Made by a program: the position numbers and the translations under genes | Source of the DNA: Dryocola sp051307055 | Lineage (GTDB): Bacteria > Pseudomonadota > Gammaproteobacteria > Enterobacterales > Enterobacteriaceae | Length of the DNA: 64,000 bases | Assembly: GCF_051307055.1 (NCBI RefSeq) | Contig: NZ_CP149994.1 | Coordinates: forward strand, 3,844,001 to 3,908,000 | Direction: 5' to 3' | In this document: positions 45,622-53,691 of the stretch, in pieces | How the letters are laid out: every line of letters starts with the position of its first letter | Numbering within the stretch: the first letter of the stretch is position 1 | Notes under the pieces: generated by a model | The model's database searches: none | What the model saw: only the letters and a program-made list of their open reading frames with translations | What the model was told of the DNA's origin: nothing

Positions 45622-47265
45622 TCAGGGGAACAAAATGAACTGACTGTCCTGAGGGATGGTCTTTCTGTATACCCGCCTGCTTTTCACCAGGTAGCCTTTT
45701 ACCCGTTTGAACCTCCCGGACTTGTCGGGTGTATCGTAAAGCTGAGCAAAATAAAATCTCCTGTTATCACGACGCTTATGCAGGTTAAGTCGCTCAAAAG
45801 AAGCCTGAATGCTTTCCCGTTGAATAGTCGAACCAGTGGCCTTAAGGTAGTCGAAAAAGATACCGGGGACGGGTAAAAAGACATAGCCGGCAATAACATG
45901 GATTTTGTCTGCTTTACCATTAAAACTAATATCTCCCCGATTGAGTCCCTCCCGGAGCCAGTCAAAAAACTGTTCTCCTTCCGCTACGTCAGTACCGGAG
46001 ACTGCTACGGGTACGGAATCTGATCTTTCATCACATTTGTTAACAATTGCAACCTGAGAATAGTCCGAGTTTCCTTTTGCAGACGGTTCCTTTTCATTTG
46101 CGGGGTCTTCTATCTTTTCAAGGGGTTCTGACGATTGCTGTTCCTCTGCAATCACAACGGACACGCCTGCCTGTACCTCACCTTCATTTTCTGAAGCTTT
46201 AGCATCTCCTGACATGTCGAAAAGAGAAAGGAGAGCATCAGCATCATCTTCAGAGGGCAGAGAGTCAGAGCCAGTACTTTTTTCGATTTCGCTTAAAACA
46301 CTTTCTGCTTCGTTTTCTTCACGGCTTTTAACTGGTGAATCACTAAGCTGAGTGGGGTTATCAATACCTGTGGCAAGTGTAAAGATCTCAGGGGAAGATG
46401 GATCAGTTGCCCCGCTCAGAGCTGTTTGTTCAGATAACATATCTGTAGGTAAAACCGTAGCGCCCCCCTCATTTGAAAGGGCTGTATTTACTGGAATTTC
46501 ACCTGCATAAGAACCTAAAATTTCCGCAGGTTTCCTCTCCATCAGAGGAGACTCTGTTTTCTCAGCTGCTTGTTTCATCAGGCTTCGGATCAACGGCATT
46601 GCCGGATGCTGGTTCCATAAGGCCCCGGCAAGATTGCCCAGAGCTTCGGGATTTTCTGCCAGCCAGCCTGTCGCTTCCGCTGGCATAAGTTGTCCGGCTG
46701 CCAGCGCTGCAAAAGCTGAGGAGTTGTCAGCTTCCCGGAAGCGAAATCGATAAGGCGAGTCCGGAACGGTTATTCCCGGAAGCCAGCTTTTACCATCAAG
46801 CAGCTCCCCCTCCAGAGACGCCAGGAGCGGCAAATGCCAGAACAGTGCAGACCAGAAAATGACCGTATTCCACATCACGTTTTGCTCTGCCTGCTCTTCT
46901 GGCGCAGCTCCGGGTGGAAACATGTATCCTTTGGCCAGTCTGACCGCACAGGTTGTGAACTGCAGCGTAAGGTCCCCGAAGCCGTCTGACTGCGACCACC
47001 TTCCCTGCTGTGTTGCCGGCACATTCTGTACCCTGGCCAGTAAGCCATGCAGTGGCGTTATATAAAACCGGTGATAAACATCCGCCGGAAGTGAGCTGTT
47101 TTCCCATATTTGTTGCAGGCAGGTTTTTCTCAACGGGCTACAGCACAGCGTATCGACCGTACGCGGAGCGTGGTAGCCGGCAGGTGTGAAAGCGGATACA
47201 TGACGTGCTGGTTCCGGTTCACCTTTTGAAAACAGAAACCTCAGAGTCCTGATTCTGTCGCGCAT
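45622..47265 (-). CDS. TraI_2-domain (MobH-like) protein, apparently inactive core
   Basis: 547 residues from ATG 47265 (MRDRIRTLRF), preceded by CCAGGAG. The N-terminal 200 residues follow the TraI_2/MobH relaxase domain (RLAKGYMFPPGAAPEE is well kept) and the last 110 match its C-terminal wHTH (FFDWLREGLNRGDISFNGK and VPGIFFDYLKATG). The middle is acidic and low-complexity. The expected HHH, DHTLEV and HDVGKP-type metal ligands read GRW, DLTLQF and WHLPLL, so nuclease activity is doubtful. It lies 48 bp upstream of the integrase gene. Confidence 0.75.
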   Translation of the reverse strand: MRDRIRTLRFLFSKGEPEPARHVSAFTPAGYHAPRTVDTLCCSPLRKTCLQQIWENSSLPADVYHRFYITPLHGLLARVQNVPATQQGRWSQSDGFGDLTLQFTTCAVRLAKGYMFPPGAAPEEQAEQNVMWNTVIFWSALFWHLPLLASLEGELLDGKSWLPGITVPDSPYRFRFREADNSSAFAALAAGQLMPAEATGWLAENPEALGNLAGALWNQHPAMPLIRSLMKQAAEKTESPLMERKPAEILGSYAGEIPVNTALSNEGGATVLPTDMLSEQTALSGATDPSSPEIFTLATGIDNPTQLSDSPVKSREENEAESVLSEIEKSTGSDSLPSEDDADALLSLFDMSGDAKASENEGEVQAGVSVVIAEEQQSSEPLEKIEDPANEKEPSAKGNSDYSQVAIVNKCDERSDSVPVAVSGTDVAEGEQFFDWLREGLNRGDISFNGKADKIHVIAGYVFLPVPGIFFDYLKATGSTIQRESIQASFERLNLHKRRDNRRFYFAQLYDTPDKSGRFKRVKGYLVKSRRVYRKTIPQDSQFILFP

Positions 47266-47331
47266 GATTTTCTCCTGGTATAGGGCTGCCCAGTGTTGTG
47301 ACACTCCCCGCGCTTCACCATAAAAAACCAG

Positions 47332-48840
47332 TTACTCATTCTCAGAAGTTTTTCCCGTTTCTTCGTGGCTGTCGGCACTCTCTCCATTTCCGGACGGTAC
47401 GGTTTCGTACGTCGTCTCGCGGTTTTTCCCGCCTTCATCGCTCAGCCAGCGCATCAACTCGTTAAGCACGAGCGTTCTTCTGGCCCGGGTGACAGCCACG
47501 TACAGCAGGTTGGTCTCATCCTGCCGCTCATCCTGCGAAAGAAGCGGGTCGGTAATGTCGGTAAAATCCTCACTCAGCATCACCACCGGCCATTCGAGCC
47601 CCTTGCTGCGGTGTGCGGTTGAAACCGTGACCTGAGCCTCTTTTTCATGAGTGACGACCTGACGGCGCATAATGGCCAGCTTTTGAGGGAGCGGGAAAAA
47701 GTCATCGAGCAGGCGAATAGCCTGGTTCATCTCCACGTCCTGCGTGGCTTTGGCTATCGAGCAGTACTCGTCAAAATCCCGGTAGTCCCGGCTGAAGCGC
47801 GGGGACTGCATCTTTTCAGGCATATCGGCGGAGAACCAGTACAGATCCTCAAGCTCTTCGGTCTTGTAGCCTTCAATCCCGCCGACCCAGAAGACCTTTT
47901 TCTCCATGAGACTTGCCGTTAAAGCACTCCCAATCACACCGGATACCGTCCGGCTCAGTACAGCAATGTGCTCAGTTCCCTCCGGAATTCGGGTCACCAC
48001 ACTGTCTTCCCCCCCGTTGCCTGTTACCTGTTTATCTTCACCGGCACGGTCCAGCAGGATGTTGGCCATACGCGCGACCTCAGGGCCAAAACGAAAACTC
48101 GCCGTCAGCCACAATTTGTCTGCCTGCGCCAGCTGAGGGGCATTGAGCGCGTTATCCGCCCCGCGAAAGCGGTAAATCTGCTGGTAGCGGTCGCCGACCA
48201 GGATGACCCGGCAGGGCTGATTCAGTACAAACGCACTGGTCACCGGGTTAGCGTCCTGCGCCTCATCGAAAAGGATGGTATCCCAGCGTGTTGATAAATC
48301 AGGATGTGAAAGCTGGAAAAGTTTAAGGTAGGTGTCGTGCGTGACGGGAAAGGTTGAATCAGTACGGCTCATTTCATACCAGAGGATTTGGATTGCCCCC
48401 AGAATTTTACCGGCATCGAGACCGTGGCGATCATCCTCAGACGGCAGATGTATCAGCCCCGGCTCAGTATCTGCACTGCAGAGGAACATGTTCAGCCCGC
48501 TTAGCGCCAGCCGCGCCAGCGGCCAGTGGCGGGTATTGAGCTTGCGGGCCACATCCGTAATGCGCAGACTGGCTGTCAGCCGGTCACGGAAATGCCTGCC
48601 GAAACGGGCCCATGCCAGCTGATGCGACGTTTTACACTCTACGTTATAGGGGAATTTGCGTTCAGCCTCATCCCGCACAGCGCGATTATAGGCAAGGTAA
48701 AGCATCTTACTTTCCGGGTTGGCTTCAGCGTAGTTCACTAACGTGGAGGTTTTGCCTGTGCCTGCAAACGCATTTACCACAAGATGATTACCCTTCCATT
48801 CGATGATGGCGTTTTGTTCGGCTGTTGTTTTCCAGGTCAC
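47332..48840 (-). CDS. UvrD/Rep-type SF1 DNA helicase
   Basis: 502 residues, starting with GTG at 48840 (MTWKTTAEQNAIIEW), preceded by GGGAG. Walker A AGTGKTS near residue 28, Walker B FDEAQDANP near 190, motif III/IV region GDRYQQIYRFRGA, and motif VI YVAVTRARRTL. Smaller than UvrD and similar to the F-box-helicase-like group found on plasmids and islands. A 6-bp stem (48848-48853 with 48885-48890) could hide its ribosome site. The tail after 460 is polar. Confidence 0.9.
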   Translation of the reverse strand: MTWKTTAEQNAIIEWKGNHLVVNAFAGTGKTSTLVNYAEANPESKMLYLAYNRAVRDEAERKFPYNVECKTSHQLAWARFGRHFRDRLTASLRITDVARKLNTRHWPLARLALSGLNMFLCSADTEPGLIHLPSEDDRHGLDAGKILGAIQILWYEMSRTDSTFPVTHDTYLKLFQLSHPDLSTRWDTILFDEAQDANPVTSAFVLNQPCRVILVGDRYQQIYRFRGADNALNAPQLAQADKLWLTASFRFGPEVARMANILLDRAGEDKQVTGNGGEDSVVTRIPEGTEHIAVLSRTVSGVIGSALTASLMEKKVFWVGGIEGYKTEELEDLYWFSADMPEKMQSPRFSRDYRDFDEYCSIAKATQDVEMNQAIRLLDDFFPLPQKLAIMRRQVVTHEKEAQVTVSTAHRSKGLEWPVVMLSEDFTDITDPLLSQDERQDETNLLYVAVTRARRTLVLNELMRWLSDEGGKNRETTYETVPSGNGESADSHEETGKTSENE

Positions 48841-48933
48841 TGTGTTCTCCCGCAGCAGCAGATGTGAAAAAAAACAGCCTGACAGCGGGAAGAGTTCACT
48901 ACGATAAAAAACCAGATACCGTGCTTCAGAAAT

Positions 48934-48957
48934 AAAAAACGCTCCCGGGCGGGAGCG
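48934..48957 (-). terminator. Terminator after methylase-like gene
   Basis: Perfect 8-base stem CGCTCCCG/CGGGAGCG (48940-48957) followed on the minus strand by six U. It separates the methylase-like gene from the helicase gene. An almost identical terminator follows pcoE at 57316-57333. Confidence 0.85.
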
Positions 48958-48968
48958 TGTGGATGTGA

Positions 48969-49652
48969 TTATGCCGCCTGCAAGTACCGTGGATCCAGAC
49001 GAACAGGCCAGCCGCCGAGATAGTGCCCGGGGGTATAGAGTATCCGGCGTCGTTCATTCGCCAGGGTATTACCTACCACCACTTCGCCGGCAATCCCGCA
49101 CAGGGACAGCTGTATGTAAGCCATTCCGGCCGCAAGCGGATCGATATCTGTCGCGGATACCCACAGATACCGGTGCGGTGGCCACCCCGCCTTTTGCAGA
49201 ACATCAGCAAATGCCAGCACCATGCAGCCGGCACCGCACGCAGGTTCACTCAGGGTGATGAAGGGTTTGTCACGGAACAACGCTTCAGTGTCGCCCAGCT
49301 GCATGGCCGCCATCATTCTGGCCACGTCCCAGGGCGTGAAAAACTGCCCCCTGTATTTGTCACCCAGCTCCAGCTGCATAAAGACGCGGCCAAGGAAGTC
49401 CCCGGGCGCTTCACCCAGCCCGTTAACAACGTGGGCCAGCAGCTGCGCCATGCGCGTGACGTCCTCCTTTTCGTATCCACCGACTATACGCAGATACTTT
49501 TGCTCCTGCGCTTCACTGAAGTGAAGCCGGTTTTCCAGCGCGATGACGCTGCAGCTGATGAAGTCTTCAAACACTTTAAACCGGTGATGATACCGGGCCG
49601 TCTGACTGAACAACTTAACAAAGGCTTTTTCGTGGTTAATCATGCCAGGCAT
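48969..49652 (-). CDS. N6-adenine DNA methylase-like protein, short
   Basis: 227 residues from ATG 49652, preceded by GGAGAA. HsdM-like features: GQFFTPWDVARMM near 115, SAM-binding motif I EPACGAGCMVLAFADVL near 150, and motif II ATDIDPLA. The catalytic (N/D)PP(Y/F) expected after this is missing; the sequence there is VVVGNTLANERR, and the protein ends soon after. It is a conserved-looking plasmid/island gene rather than a fresh truncation. It may bind SAM or protect DNA but probably does not methylate. Confidence 0.8.
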   Translation of the reverse strand: MPGMINHEKAFVKLFSQTARYHHRFKVFEDFISCSVIALENRLHFSEAQEQKYLRIVGGYEKEDVTRMAQLLAHVVNGLGEAPGDFLGRVFMQLELGDKYRGQFFTPWDVARMMAAMQLGDTEALFRDKPFITLSEPACGAGCMVLAFADVLQKAGWPPHRYLWVSATDIDPLAAGMAYIQLSLCGIAGEVVVGNTLANERRRILYTPGHYLGGWPVRLDPRYLQAA

Positions 49653-49672
49653 GCGTCTTCTCCATAAAAAAA

Positions 49673-49713
49673 GGGAACACGCACCCTGACCAGGGGACGT
49701 GTCCCCTGAGGGT
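49673..49713 (-). promoter_or_regulatory. Structured leader L1 (methylase-like gene)
   Basis: Minus-strand RNA: first stem ACCCU/AGGGU (49709-49713 with 49683-49687) interleaved with a second stem GGGGACACG/CGUGUUCCC (49698-49706 with 49673-49681, one G-U pair only on this strand), then U8 and the ribosome site. Nested CAGGGGA/UCCCCUG is also possible. Same plan as leaders L2 and L4-L8. Confidence 0.7.
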
Positions 49714-49738
49714 AAAAAGCCACGGCATTGCCGTGGCT
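49714..49738 (-). terminator. Terminator after DUF1281 gene
   Basis: Perfect AGCCACGGCA/TGCCGTGGCT inverted repeat (49719-49738), followed on the minus strand by UUUUU, just upstream of leader L1. Confidence 0.85.
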
Positions 49739-49760
49739 GGGTTAACGGAGGAACAGGCTT

Positions 49761-50693
49761 TTACCCCCGGACCTCACGATAAGATGCTGCTTCCTGAGTC
49801 GATAACGCCGGCTCATCGCTGACGAGATAAAGCACCTGACCGGGCTGAGACGCGCCGGCCGCACCTTTGTGTCCGTCGACATGTTCGCCGCCGTCATAGC
49901 AGTCGTAACCGCTGAGCCCGCTCACGGGCTCGCTGTAGCTGTGACGCACCTCGCAGTCAAATACCGCAGAAATTTCCCCGACAACCTCACCTGACGGCGG
50001 AAGCCAGGGCGTATCCATCTGCAGCGTAAGACTGTTTGGCGAATGCCGCTGCCAGTTGACATTGTGCCCGGCAGGCCACTCCATGCCGTACTGCCGGCAG
50101 TAGAGGCTGGTTGTGGTCGATACGCCTGACATCAGCCCTCCGGAACCGTTCAGCTCTGCTGCCAGCCGCGTAGGTATGACGGCCAGCATATCGCAGGGCT
50201 GGGAGCGTTCAGGATACTGGCTGAGCCGCTCCCAGGCAGTTGCGGCATCAGACTCATCGCCGGCGCTGACCAGACCAAACCAGTCGGTGTATTGCCTGGC
50301 AATCAGCTCCGCCATAACCTCACGTGCCGGGTCGGGAATATTCTCCCATTTCAGCGCGCCCAGACCTGACTGGTGATACAGCCGGTCAATGGCCCGGATG
50401 GTTTCCGCATCGAGGATGGCATCCTTCAGCAGGAGCGCCAGCCAGCTTTCAAACGCCTGATTGGCCGCAGTGGAAAGCCCTGTGCCTGCACGGACCAGCC
50501 CCTGACAGGGCGGATACGACGTTGTGCGCACCGGCTTGAGTATCCCCGCCGCGCCAGCCAGAAAAAGCTGTATGCTCTGCTGCACTGCGTGGCGGTGACG
50601 CGGTACGTCAGTTCCGTTTATCCACTGCAGCATGACATCAATGCAGACGGATTTACCGGTGATTTCCAGGCGGTTATGACACCATTCGGACAT
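49761..50693 (-). CDS. DUF1281 / Api92-like protein
   Basis: 310 residues from ATG 50693 (MSEWCHNRLEITG), with AGAGGAG upstream. The N-terminal WCHNRLEITG and the C-terminal WPAGHNVNW and SLTLQMDTPWLPP segments mark the family known from plasmids and from Yersinia YAPI (Api92), with a ferredoxin-like C-terminal domain. Function unknown. The presence of a YAPI-type gene fits a tRNA-Phe island. Confidence 0.82.
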   Translation of the reverse strand: MSEWCHNRLEITGKSVCIDVMLQWINGTDVPRHRHAVQQSIQLFLAGAAGILKPVRTTSYPPCQGLVRAGTGLSTAANQAFESWLALLLKDAILDAETIRAIDRLYHQSGLGALKWENIPDPAREVMAELIARQYTDWFGLVSAGDESDAATAWERLSQYPERSQPCDMLAVIPTRLAAELNGSGGLMSGVSTTTSLYCRQYGMEWPAGHNVNWQRHSPNSLTLQMDTPWLPPSGEVVGEISAVFDCEVRHSYSEPVSGLSGYDCYDGGEHVDGHKGAAGASQPGQVLYLVSDEPALSTQEAASYREVRG

Positions 50694-50713
50694 AGTGAAT
50701 ACTCCTCTTTCAT

Positions 50714-50758
50714 AAAAAAAAGAGGACACAGCCCCGTGAGGAGCGGTGTCCTCACGGG
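50714..50758 (-). promoter_or_regulatory. Structured leader L2 (DUF1281 gene)
   Basis: Minus-strand RNA has a 10-bp hairpin CCCGUGAGGA/UCCUCACGGG (50749-50758 with 50733-50742), and a second, partly exclusive stem GAGGACAC/GUGUCCUC (50746-50753 with 50722-50729) followed by eight U: a terminator. The two share GAGGA, so this is either an attenuator-like switch or a pseudoknot with the shared bases divided. The AGAGGAG ribosome site follows. Confidence 0.75.
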
Positions 50759-50798
50759 AGGGCGACAGTTACGGAATAACCGCCACCGGATAAGTTAA

Positions 50799-51785
50799 TT
50801 ACGCCGCCACAGCCTGACTTTCAGGCAGTGCCAGTAGATATTCCGACGCTTCCCGGGCATGCCGGCAGGCGCGGAACAGGGCCTTTTTGTCAGATTTCAG
50901 CACCTTCAGCCAGTGGTCCACATAGCTGTCGTGCTGAACCTCACCGAATACCCCGAGTTGGGCACACAAAAACGCACTGCCCATTTCGGCGATGAGCTCC
51001 TCAAAGGCATACACCGGGTCCCCGAACTTGCGGGATGAGGAGGTTATCCCCTCCCGGTTAAGTCGCTTCGCATGACCGGTACTGTGTACCAGTTCATGCA
51101 GCAGCGTGGACCAGCAGTCCGCCTCCGTAAAAAACTGCTCAGCCACCGGCATCACAATTTCATCCGTCAGCGGACGGTAATAAGCCCGGTTCTGAGGCAG
51201 CATCCGGTGTTTAACCCCTGTGGCGTTAAACATCCGGATCACCCTGTTCATCACGTCCGGGCTGAGTATGCCGTCCTCATCCACCGTCGGCGGTTGCTCA
51301 GGTGAAGCCGCAACCTCTGCCGGCAACCCCTCACACTGCTCAGCGTTGAACAGCTGCAGGGGTTTAAGCATCGGCACGGTTTCCATCAGCGGTTTACCGT
51401 CACTGTCATAAAGGCGGTTGCCTTCGCGATCCTCCGCCTGCTTCGTCCAGTCCTTATAAACCACCGCCAGGGTGGCTTTCTCACCCTTACGCACCTGCCC
51501 GCCAGCCTGCTGCGCCTGCCGGTAAGTCATCCAGCGGTTATTGCGAAAACCCTGCTCTTCCGCTGACATCCAGAGAAGCAGGACATTCACGCCGCTGTAG
51601 TGACGTCCGGTTGTGGCATTTAGGGGCAGACCGGCCAGACCGATGCCGGCAGCCGCGCGCCACGGCTTACGCCAGGGCGCGACGCCGTTTTCCAGAGCGA
51701 CAACAATGCGGTCGGTGATCTGACGATAAAGGTCAGTATGTTTTGCCGGACGGCGGGCCGCCTTGTGTGAAGTCGTTTTTTTCAT
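50799..51785 (-). CDS. ardC: ArdC-type antirestriction protein
   Basis: 328 residues. N-terminal ArdC ssDNA-binding domain (about 15-130: LYRQITDRIVVALENGVAPW, then GVNVLLLW and RKGEKATLAVVYK) and a C-terminal zincin metalloprotease-like domain with HELVHSTGH plus downstream FEELIAEMGSAFL. ArdC proteins protect incoming plasmid or ICE DNA from host restriction. It has its own structured leader L3. Confidence 0.92.
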   Translation of the reverse strand: MKKTTSHKAARRPAKHTDLYRQITDRIVVALENGVAPWRKPWRAAAGIGLAGLPLNATTGRHYSGVNVLLLWMSAEEQGFRNNRWMTYRQAQQAGGQVRKGEKATLAVVYKDWTKQAEDREGNRLYDSDGKPLMETVPMLKPLQLFNAEQCEGLPAEVAASPEQPPTVDEDGILSPDVMNRVIRMFNATGVKHRMLPQNRAYYRPLTDEIVMPVAEQFFTEADCWSTLLHELVHSTGHAKRLNREGITSSSRKFGDPVYAFEELIAEMGSAFLCAQLGVFGEVQHDSYVDHWLKVLKSDKKALFRACRHAREASEYLLALPESQAVAA

Positions 51786-51805
51786 GAGATATACCTTTAA
51801 TCAGA

Positions 51806-51851
51806 GGCATACCCCTGCGCCGGCGGGCGCAGAGATACGCCCGTCGACGGG
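51806..51851 (-). promoter_or_regulatory. Structured leader L3 (ardC)
   Basis: Minus-strand RNA forms a 16-bp stem with a CGCC loop (arms 51826-51841 and 51806-51821). Three pairs are G-U on this strand and A-C mismatches on the other, so the minus strand is the structured one. It overlaps a perfect 12-base palindrome CCCGTCGACGGG (51840-51851), giving a second exclusive fold. No U-run follows. Confidence 0.7.
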
Positions 51852-51866
51852 AAATTCAGAAGTCAG

Positions 51867-52214
51867 TTACCATGCGGCATAAAACCACAGGTATTCATGT
51901 TCAAAGTCAAAATCACTGAGCAGGCTTTCCAGCCTGTCACGCAGGGTGAAAACGTACTGCAGCCGGCGCTGAAGAAGCTGATTATCCTCATTCCCCTCTG
52001 TAAATGTCGCAATCGCACAGTCCAGCCTCTCTTTCAGTTGCTGAATATGCTCGCGTGACAGTTCCAGACAGGTCGCGTTTTCCACCTCACCGACATGCTT
52101 ATCCACCCAGGTAATCAGTGAAAAATCGCGGCTCAGTTCATACACCGGATGATACGGTGCCGGTACTGCGACGATCTGCCTGTGCTGGCTGTAGAGAAAA
52201 ATATCCAGTCCCAT
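51867..52214 (-). CDS. Hypothetical protein
   Basis: 115 residues (MGLDIFLYSQHRQ), preceded by GAAGGAGG. Acidic, probably mostly helical, with Trp/Tyr-rich end (EYLWFYAAW). The MGLD start recurs in small plasmid and phage proteins, but I do not recognise a domain. Part of the leftward operon, between leaders L4 and L3. Confidence 0.75.
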   Translation of the reverse strand: MGLDIFLYSQHRQIVAVPAPYHPVYELSRDFSLITWVDKHVGEVENATCLELSREHIQQLKERLDCAIATFTEGNEDNQLLQRRLQYVFTLRDRLESLLSDFDFEHEYLWFYAAW

Positions 52215-52243
52215 ACGGGCCTCCTTCGGTTCAGAAAGAGGCA

Positions 52244-52275
52244 GGAACCTTTCCGGCAGGAAAAGTCCCTGCCGG
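52244..52275 (-). promoter_or_regulatory. Structured leader L4
   Basis: Minus-strand RNA: hairpin CCGGCAGG/CCUGCCGG (52268-52275 with 52253-52260) interleaved with an 11-bp stem GGGACUUUUCC/GGAAAGGUUCC (52259-52269 with 52244-52254) that needs two G-U pairs, possible only on this strand. The GAAGGAGG ribosome site follows. Confidence 0.7.
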
Positions 52276-52281
52276 GGTGAG

Positions 52282-52884
52282 TTAACGTCCGGTTATTCGC
52301 AGCGCCCCCTGCGGGGTCACCTGCGATAACCTGGCCTGCAGCCTGCCACAGGCGTTCAGAAAGGTTTGATGATCTTCAGGCTTCGCCCGCTTACAACTGA
52401 TGAAGGCCGCCTGCTTTAGCAGACGCACGGCGTTTTCACGCCAGCGGCAGAGTTCATCAGGCCCGACACAGGCATTGAAGTGACAGACTGCACTCGCCAG
52501 AAGCTGATCGGCTTTCTGGCGGTACTGCGCGACTTTCACCCGGTCAGTCGCTGCGGTGAGCACCTGTATCTGTGTGTCGGTAATCAGGATCCTCAGGTCC
52601 GTCCTGCCGGACAGTACAGAGGTGGCTACCGCGTCGCTTATCGACAGTGATTCAATGAAATCATCGCCGCCGGCAAGCAGGCGTGCCGTGTCGTACCAGT
52701 CCTCATTTTTCTGAGGGTGACACCCTGTGGCATACGCAATACGCGGCACCGGATCGTTGCCCTGCCAGGCACCGGTGGCCGGCATAAGATAAACACCCTC
52801 ATCCTTTGCCAGGTGAAGCTGACCTCCCTGCATGCGGGCGGCCAGCAGGACGTTCGTCAGGTCTTTGTTGTCGAAAAAAAGCAT
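52282..52884 (-). CDS. DUF3085 domain protein
   Basis: 200 residues (MLFFDNKDLTNVLL). The first 90 residues resemble DUF3085: GVYLMPATG, then IAYATGCHPQ and DWYDTARLLAGGDDFIE. The C-terminal part is helical and unassigned. Such genes are found on ICEs and plasmids; function unknown. I recall a conserved RNA motif named for DUF3085 genes, which makes the leader L5 just upstream notable. Confidence 0.72.
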   Translation of the reverse strand: MLFFDNKDLTNVLLAARMQGGQLHLAKDEGVYLMPATGAWQGNDPVPRIAYATGCHPQKNEDWYDTARLLAGGDDFIESLSISDAVATSVLSGRTDLRILITDTQIQVLTAATDRVKVAQYRQKADQLLASAVCHFNACVGPDELCRWRENAVRLLKQAAFISCKRAKPEDHQTFLNACGRLQARLSQVTPQGALRITGR

Positions 52885-52902
52885 GGGGCTCTCCTTTAAA
52901 AA

Positions 52903-52943
52903 CGGGAGAGCCGCCCCGTCCGGAGTGATCTCTCCCGACGGGG
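52903..52943 (-). promoter_or_regulatory. Structured leader L5 (DUF3085 gene)
   Basis: Minus-strand RNA order: CCCCGUC, CGGGAGAG, GACGGGG, CUCUCCCG, then UUUUU. Stem 1 is 52937-52943 with 52914-52920 (7 bp); stem 2 is 52930-52937 with 52903-52910 (8 bp). The stems interleave with almost no sharing of bases, so a classical H-type pseudoknot is possible. The GGAGAG ribosome site follows. Confidence 0.75.
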
Positions 52944-52959
52944 TTAAAGTCAGTACTGT

Positions 52960-53607
52960 TTACAGCGCGTCAGTTTTTTCCGCGACCCGCTTCAGTTCAT
53001 ACAGCTGAAATTCAGCCTCCGTAAACGCATTCCAGTCGTCGTTGCTCAGCACACGCTCACCACCGCAGAGCAGCTGCAGCAGCAGGGAATCAAACGCGTC
53101 ACCACGCACCGGCGTTTTCAGTACCGGCTGAGGCGCGGTCAGCGTCGGCTGCTCAGGCAGGCCGAGATGTCGCTCAATCCAGCGTAACGGTAACGCCCAG
53201 CTGCGGCCTTCGTCAGAAGAATGTATCCGAAAGCTGCCCGGACACAGGTTATGCAGCAGGACCATCACAATGCGTGCAAAGAAATCGCAGGGCTGATGCT
53301 GAAAATCCAGCTCCTGGATACTCAGCGTATTGCGGTTGCGCTCACGCTCAATCGTCATGTTGACCGGCCAGACACTGCCGCCTGTGTCGCCACAAAACGC
53401 CATGACATCAGCAACCGGAAAGAGGTCAGCCGCGCGATTAAGCGACGGCAGATACGTATTCCCCGGACGCAGACGCACCGGCAGTTGCCAGAAAGTTTCT
53501 GTGACGGCCAGAACGAAAGCATGCCAGTGTCGCAACGGAACCGTGCTGACGTGCTCGATGGTGTAGACAACCGACATGGAAGCCGGCGAAGAAAACAGGT
53601 TTTTCAT
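52960..53607 (-). CDS. Hypothetical protein
   Basis: 215 residues (MKNLFSSPASMSVVYTI), ribosome site GGAGG. No recognised domain; mixed alpha/beta composition, a hydrophobic middle (FARIVMVLLHNLCPGSF) and an acidic C-terminus. In the leftward operon between leaders L6 and L5. Confidence 0.72.
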   Translation of the reverse strand: MKNLFSSPASMSVVYTIEHVSTVPLRHWHAFVLAVTETFWQLPVRLRPGNTYLPSLNRAADLFPVADVMAFCGDTGGSVWPVNMTIERERNRNTLSIQELDFQHQPCDFFARIVMVLLHNLCPGSFRIHSSDEGRSWALPLRWIERHLGLPEQPTLTAPQPVLKTPVRGDAFDSLLLQLLCGGERVLSNDDWNAFTEAEFQLYELKRVAEKTDAL

Positions 53608-53623
53608 CGATAAATCCTCCGCG

Positions 53624-53670
53624 AATAAAAAAGGGGGGATTTATCCCCCGGACGGGAGTAAATCCCCGTC
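53624..53670 (-). promoter_or_regulatory. Structured leader L6
   Basis: Minus-strand RNA: GACGGG/CCCGUC (53665-53670 with 53651-53656) interleaved with GGGGAUUUA/UAAAUCCCC (53659-53667 with 53635-53643), then a U-run and GGAGG. GGG bases are shared, so full stems are exclusive or form a shortened pseudoknot. Confidence 0.72.
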
Positions 53671-53691
53671 AGGGTGTGTTCTTTCTGCTGG

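Noticed and set aside
47241..47438. 65-residue open frame on the - strand
   Set aside because: Overlaps the helicase C-terminus in another frame and lacks a ribosome site.
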